A DNA stretch of 8,943 nucleotides, taken from Campylobacteraceae bacterium UBA1877. GTDB taxonomy: Bacteria > Campylobacterota > Campylobacteria > Campylobacterales > Campylobacteraceae. The first letter of the stretch is position 1. Each line of letters starts with the position of its first letter. Positions 6,175 to 8,943 of this stretch are shown in pieces. Position numbers and translations under genes: made by a program. A model generated the notes under the pieces. It made no database searches. It had not been told where the DNA came from and saw only the letters and a list, made by a program, of their open reading frames with translations. The DNA lies in NCBI GenBank assembly GCA_002352945.1, contig DDHL01000040.1, forward strand, positions 1,203-10,145, in the 5' to 3' direction.

Positions 6175-6209
6175 GGGTCTTTTGTTTTTTCATGTTTTTC
6201 AAAAGACCC
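6175..6209 (+). other. Perfect 10-bp inverted repeat (leader hairpin)
   Basis: GGGTCTTTTG (6175-6184) is exactly complementary to CAAAAGACCC (6200-6209) with a 15-nt T-rich loop. It lies in the presumed leader of the cupin mRNA, about 16 nt after the predicted start. No T-tract follows on either strand and both flanking promoters point away from each other, so it is unlikely to be an ordinary terminator. It may be a stabilising 5' hairpin, a regulatory RNA element or a protein operator. Confidence 0.6.
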
Positions 6210-6242
6210 GCTTGTAATAGATTCAAAACTGCTAATTGCCTC

Positions 6243-6254
6243 TTTACATGTAAA
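6243..6254. repeat. TTTACATGTAAA palindrome, copy 1
   Basis: A perfect 12-bp palindrome, extended to CTTTACATGTAAAG (6242-6255), 35 bp before the cupin start codon and inside its presumed leader. It is one of four identical 12-mers in the window. Confidence 0.7.
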
Positions 6255-6289
6255 GATAATTTGAGCTATCATTAATAAAAAGGATTTTT

Positions 6290-6598
6290 ATGCACATTCA
6301 AAACCTTTTTGATTTTGTTTTGCCTTTACACAACAAGGAGCATTCAAAAACACTTTTAAAACATCCAAAAGCATCCATTAAAAAGATAATCTCTCCTCCA
6401 AATTTTAAAAGTGAACTCTTTTGCCAAGACAAGGATGAGTGGGTCACACTTATTCAAGGCGAGGCAACTATAAAAATCTATGGTAAAAATGAGCAATTAA
6501 AAGCGGGCGATAGTCTATTTATCCCCGCTAACACTCCTCATAAAATCATAAAAACATCCACAAATCCCTTAGCAATATGGCTTGCAATCTACTTATAA
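6290..6598 (+). CDS. Small single-domain cupin protein
   Basis: A 102-residue single-domain cupin, probably cytoplasmic, with no signal peptide. Recognisable parts are CQDKDEWVTLIQGEATIKI (45-63), corresponding to cupin motif 1, and LKAGDSLFIPANTPHKI (70-86), corresponding to motif 2, ending in PLAIWLAIY (93-101). It belongs to the group of small cupins with a DEHEWV-like motif. The HxH pair of motif 1 is absent, while Glu50 and His84 remain, so any metal site would be reduced. AAGGA stands 5-6 nt before the ATG. Substrate and function are unknown. A promoter overlapped by a ModE-type operator suggests a link to molybdenum status, but that is inference. It is transcribed alone or ahead of the EAL-HDOD gene, 111 bp downstream. 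Confidence 0.85.
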   Translation: MHIQNLFDFVLPLHNKEHSKTLLKHPKASIKKIISPPNFKSELFCQDKDEWVTLIQGEATIKIYGKNEQLKAGDSLFIPANTPHKIIKTSTNPLAIWLAIYL

Positions 6599-6671
6599 TA
6601 ACAATTTAGTGATTACTTTATCTTATATTAAATATGTAAACAATTTTAAGAAAATTTAATATTAAATGTAA

Positions 6672-6677
6672 TATAAT
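6672..6677 (+). promoter_or_regulatory. -10 box of the EAL-HDOD gene
   Basis: A perfect TATAAT lies 33 bp before the ATG at 6710, in a very AT-rich stretch that includes the palindrome ATTTAATATTAAAT (6654-6667). No clear -35 is seen, as is common in Campylobacterota. The rest of the 111-bp gap (6599-6709) shows no terminator for the cupin gene. Confidence 0.55.
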
Positions 6678-6709
6678 CGCGAAAATATATTAGTTACTAA
6701 AGATTTTTT

Positions 6710-7939
6710 ATGGATATAAATGGAATAATAGCCAAGCAGCCAATATTTTATAAAGATAAAAGCGTATATGGATATGAGCTTTTATTTAGAAGTTCAGAGC
6801 AAAATTTAGCCCTAGTTTCAGATGATACGCAAGCTACAAGTACAGTTTTAATCAACACTTTAAATACATTTGGGCTTAGCAGTCTTACTCAAGGAAGATA
6901 CGCCTTTGTTAATATAGGGCAAAATTTACTTATGGATAGCGCCTTAGAAATCATACCAAAAGAGCATTTTGTGCTTGAAATTCTTGAGGATGTTATTGTC
7001 AATAAAGAGCTTATTAAAAGAGTTGAACATTTAAAAGAGCTTGGATATATTTTAGCCATAGATGATTTTAATTTTGATTCTAAAATGCTCAAAAACTTTG
7101 AACCGCTTCTTGAAATGGTTGATATTATAAAATTTGATATTGCCCAAATCGGACATAAAAATCTTAAACAAAAGCTAAAGCCACTAAAGAGAAAAAATCT
7201 TAAATTTTTAGCCGAAAAAGTTGAAACTTATGAAGAATTTGAGGCCTGTAAAAGTTTGGGCTTTGATTATTTTCAAGGATACTTTTTCACAAAACCCCTT
7301 ATCTTGCAAAAAAGAAGGCTTGATCCTTCAAAGGCAGTCGTTTTGCATCTTATATCAATTCTTCAAAATAAAGAGTCTTCTATTAAAGAGATTGAACTTG
7401 AGTTTGCAAAATCCCTTAATCTAACCATCAATTTGCTCAAATACCTCAACTCTACCCACATAAGCTTAAAACACCAGATAAACTCTATTTCTCATGCAAT
7501 TGCTCTTTTAGGCTGTTCTGAACTAATTCGATGGCTTACTCTTTATCTTTATGCCAATAATGCCAATAATATCTTTACAAAAACCCTTTTAGAGCAATCT
7601 TTATTTAAAGCAAAATTTATGAGTGAACTTGCCCTAAGCCTTAATTATAAAAAAGAGTTTCAAGAAAAGGCTTATTTGACCGGAATGATTTCATCTGTTG
7701 ATACTCTTTTTAGCATCTCTTTTGATGAAATCTTCAAAGAGATTGATTTTGAAGATGATATAAGATTTGCAATTTTACAAAAAACAAAAAACCTTGGAAA
7801 ACTTCTTATGATTTCTGATTTAGCCTACAAGGGAGACAAGAAAATATTTCCCATATTTAAAAAATTAGGTGTTAGCAACCTAAGGCTCCAAGAAATTACA
7901 AACCTTTCCCATGAATGGGCTGCACAAAACTCCAATTAG
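6710..7939 (+). CDS. EAL-HDOD signalling protein (YuxH-type)
   Basis: A 409-residue cytoplasmic protein with an EAL domain (about 5-200) and a C-terminal HDOD domain (about 205-400). EAL domains hydrolyse or sense cyclic di-GMP; HDOD is a helical, HD-related output domain without known catalysis. EAL motif positions seen: YELLFR (E23), FVNIG (N68), LEILED (E90), AIDDF (D118, D119), IKFD (K141), AEKVET (E169) and YFQGYFF (Q189). Most catalytic positions are thus occupied, but the DDFGTGYSSL loop is changed to DDFNFDSKML, so activity is doubtful; related EAL-HDOD proteins are usually regarded as degenerate. HDOD landmarks are LLKYLNSTHISLKHQINSISHAIALLGCSELIRW (242-275). The Shine-Dalgarno sequence is weak (AAAG). 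It has its own promoter and is probably monocistronic. Role (motility, surface attachment or stress signalling) unknown. Confidence 0.88.
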   Translation: MDINGIIAKQPIFYKDKSVYGYELLFRSSEQNLALVSDDTQATSTVLINTLNTFGLSSLTQGRYAFVNIGQNLLMDSALEIIPKEHFVLEILEDVIVNKELIKRVEHLKELGYILAIDDFNFDSKMLKNFEPLLEMVDIIKFDIAQIGHKNLKQKLKPLKRKNLKFLAEKVETYEEFEACKSLGFDYFQGYFFTKPLILQKRRLDPSKAVVLHLISILQNKESSIKEIELEFAKSLNLTINLLKYLNSTHISLKHQINSISHAIALLGCSELIRWLTLYLYANNANNIFTKTLLEQSLFKAKFMSELALSLNYKKEFQEKAYLTGMISSVDTLFSISFDEIFKEIDFEDDIRFAILQKTKNLGKLLMISDLAYKGDKKIFPIFKKLGVSNLRLQEITNLSHEWAAQNSN

Positions 7940-7942
7940 ATA

Positions 7943-7958
7943 GCTTTACATGTAAAGC
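7943..7958. repeat. TTTACATGTAAA palindrome, copy 2
   Basis: GCTTTACATGTAAAGC is a perfect 16-bp palindrome that begins 3 bp after the stop codon of the EAL-HDOD gene. In RNA it could form a 6-bp stem with a CAUG loop. The core 12-mer is at 7945-7956. Confidence 0.75.
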
Positions 7959-7977
7959 CTGCTTTGATGCTTCAATC

Positions 7978-8002
7978 AAAAAAGACCTTTACATGTAAAA
8001 GC
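7978..8002 (-). terminator. Possible weak terminator of the trxC transcript, containing palindrome copy 3
   Basis: Read on the minus strand just past the trxC stop, CTTTTACATGTAAAG can fold into a short stem around CATG and is followed after GTC by TTTTTT (7983-7978). The TTTACATGTAAA core is at 7988-7999. The stem is short and AU-rich, so termination is only a suggestion. With copy 2 it brackets a 31-bp spacer holding TTTGAT/ATCAAA (7963-7968, 7975-7980) in the gap between two convergent genes. Confidence 0.4.
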
Positions 8003-8004
8003 TT

Positions 8005-8427
8005 TTAAATAAGCCCTTCAACCAAACTTACAATAGCAGCCTCTTTCATCGCGCCAGACATGCGATAAATAACTTCACCTTCTCTAAATACGATAAGAGT
8101 TGGGATTGAGCGCACATCAAAACGTTGTGCTAAAGCTTGCTCTTCTTGAGTATTAACTTTTGCAAAAAGGGCTTTTAGAGCAAAATTTTTTGCTGCCTTT
8201 TGAAACTCAGGAGCCATCATCTTACACGGTCCACACCACGGTGCCCAAAAGTCAACAACCACAGGAATTTGAGAATTAACGACAATAGAATCAAAGTTTT
8301 CTGCATAAAGCTCTAAAACATCATCAAATAGCAAAGACTCTTTGCAGTGACCGCAATTTGCCTTTTTATAACTCTCTTTTTTTGGCACATTGTTTACATT
8401 AAAACAGTATGGACACACAACCCGCAT
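8005..8427 (-). CDS. trxC: Thioredoxin 2-type protein with N-terminal zinc ribbon
   Basis: A cytoplasmic dithiol-disulfide reductase of 140 residues, the TrxC length. An N-terminal zinc ribbon uses two CxxC pairs (CPYC at 5-8, CGHC at 25-28). The thioredoxin fold follows with VVVDFWAPWCGPCKMMAPEF (56-75), active-site Cys65 and Cys68, and the cis-proline loop RSIPTLIVF (106-114, Pro109). TrxC proteins are linked to oxidative stress defence and use thioredoxin reductase as electron donor. AGGAGG is 6 nt before the ATG and directly adjoins the TTTACATGTAAA palindrome at the end of the preceding gene. It follows the AI-2E family gene by 12 nt and is probably cotranscribed with it. The domain assignment is firm. 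Confidence 0.93.
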   Translation of the reverse strand: MRVVCPYCFNVNNVPKKESYKKANCGHCKESLLFDDVLELYAENFDSIVVNSQIPVVVDFWAPWCGPCKMMAPEFQKAAKNFALKALFAKVNTQEEQALAQRFDVRSIPTLIVFREGEVIYRMSGAMKEAAIVSLVEGLI

Positions 8428-8438
8428 CCCTATCCTCC

Positions 8439-8450
8439 TTTACATGTAAA
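8439..8450. repeat. TTTACATGTAAA palindrome, copy 4
   Basis: It lies across the last codons and stop of the AI-2E family gene (Tyr-Met-stop are TAC ATG TAA) and directly adjoins the trxC AGGAGG. The extended form CTTTACATGTAAAG (8438-8451) shares its last bases with the Shine-Dalgarno sequence, so a hairpin could hide part of the ribosome binding site. Confidence 0.7.
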
Positions 8451-8943
8451 GTTTTTGCTGCACTAACTTCATAAGTACAATAGTCAGCGCAACGATGGTT
8501 GGACCTAAAATTATTCCAAAAAATCCCATCGATCCAATACCGGCAATCATAGCAAAAAAGACTAAAACTTCATGCATCCCTTTATGGTTTTGGAGTAAAT
8601 GTTTATTCACCCAGCCAACCACAAATGGACGGGCAAAATTATCTACTATAATTCCTAAAATTACGATTGAATACAAAACCATCACAAGAGCCGAGGGTAA
8701 AGAAAAATTGATCCAGACATAAATGCTCAATGGAATCCACACCAAAGCTCCGCCAACTACTGGAACCATTGAAGCAATTCCATACAAAAGCCCCCAGAAA
8801 ATTCCATCCATTTTATAAAAAAAGATGAGTATGGCAAATATAAAACCTTGTAAAAATGCCGTTATAAAAAGAGCGTAAAAAAGCGATCGAATACTCATTA
8901 AAGCCTCTTTTATAAGCTCCTTTTTGTGCTCTTTATAAAGAGG
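8440..8943 (-). CDS. AI-2E family transporter, C-terminal part (cut by window end)
   Basis: The reading frame stays open to the window edge, so the 5' part of the gene lies beyond 8943; 167 residues are visible, against about 340-350 for a full family member. Upstream of an internal Met (8898) the frame continues as PLYKEHKKELIKEALMSIRS, so that Met is probably not the start. Membrane segments include SLFYALFITAFLQGFIFAIL, MDGIFWGLLYGIASMVPVVG with GGALVWIPLSIYVW, SALVMVLYSIVILGIIVDNF and GFFGIILGPTIVALTIVLMK. The P-VVGG-LVWIP and GPTIVAL motifs are typical of AI-2E/YdiK-type (UPF0118) membrane proteins. The family was named for autoinducer-2 export, but members also act as ion exporters; the substrate here is unknown. 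trxC follows at 12 nt. Confidence 0.88.
   Translation of the reverse strand, partial: PLYKEHKKELIKEALMSIRSLFYALFITAFLQGFIFAILIFFYKMDGIFWGLLYGIASMVPVVGGALVWIPLSIYVWINFSLPSALVMVLYSIVILGIIVDNFARPFVVGWVNKHLLQNHKGMHEVLVFFAMIAGIGSMGFFGIILGPTIVALTIVLMKLVQQKLYM

Noticed and set aside
6175..6209. The 10-bp inverted repeat read as a rho-independent terminator
   Set aside because: There is no T-tract after the stem on either strand, and no transcript is expected to end between the two divergent promoters.
6046..6264. 72-codon plus-strand frame across the modE-cupin gap
   Set aside because: It covers the modE promoter and operator, has low-complexity Phe/Leu/Ile-rich content and lacks a ribosome binding site.
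6889..7424. Alternative frames inside the EAL-HDOD gene on both strands
   Set aside because: They are shadows of a gene whose two domains are clear in the main frame.
7963..7980. TTTGAT/ATCAAA read as an FNR or CRP box
   Set aside because: The spacer is 6 bp instead of the 4 bp of a TTGAT-N4-ATCAA site, and it lies between two gene ends, not at a promoter.
1..8943. tRNA, rRNA, CRISPR array or insertion sequence
   Set aside because: No cloverleaf, conserved rRNA segments, regularly spaced repeats or transposase motifs were seen when reading both strands by eye.

Overview
The window reads as a chromosomal segment of a free-living member of the Campylobacterota (Epsilonproteobacteria, in the direction of Sulfurimonas, Sulfurospirillum or Arcobacter). 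This is an inference from the AT-rich composition, tight overlapping operons, TATAAT-like -10 boxes with weak -35 boxes, and the general look of the proteins. The species cannot be fixed from the sequence alone.

Positions 61-6040 (minus strand) hold a complete molybdate/tungstate uptake and regulation locus. In transcription order it runs: modE regulator (6040-5261), a 250-bp control region, modA (5010-4258), a two-domain Mop/TOBE protein (4261-3863), modB (3870-3172), modC (3175-2312), a second, divergent ModA-like binding protein (2312-1605), a second ModB-like permease (1602-913) and modD (916-71), ending in a rho-independent terminator (about 47-81). From modA to modD every junction overlaps or is 2 nt long, so this is one translationally coupled operon. 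Two binding protein/permease pairs appear to share a single ATPase.

Three ModE-type operators (two 11-bp half-sites related to ATCGTTATATA/TATATAACGAT, 6-bp spacer) can be read by eye. One lies directly before modA (5047-5074), one just after the modE stop codon (5221-5248), and one lies between modE and a divergent gene (6120-6147). The third sits over the -35/-10 spacer of a plausible plus-strand promoter. That promoter would drive a small cupin gene (6290-6598) through a 130-nt leader carrying a perfect 10-bp inverted repeat. The cupin is therefore a candidate new member of the ModE regulon.

Positions 6710-7939 (plus strand) encode an EAL-HDOD signalling protein with its own promoter. It converges on a minus-strand pair, an AI-2E family membrane protein (cut by the window end) followed by a zinc-ribbon thioredoxin of the TrxC type (8427-8005).

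A 12-bp palindrome, TTTACATGTAAA, occurs four times in the right third of the window, always between genes or at a gene edge. Its 10-bp core TTTACATGTA occurs twice more inside the mod operon. In two cases it abuts the AGGAGG ribosome binding site of the next gene. This is the least explained pattern in the window. No RNA genes, CRISPR arrays or insertion sequences were seen.
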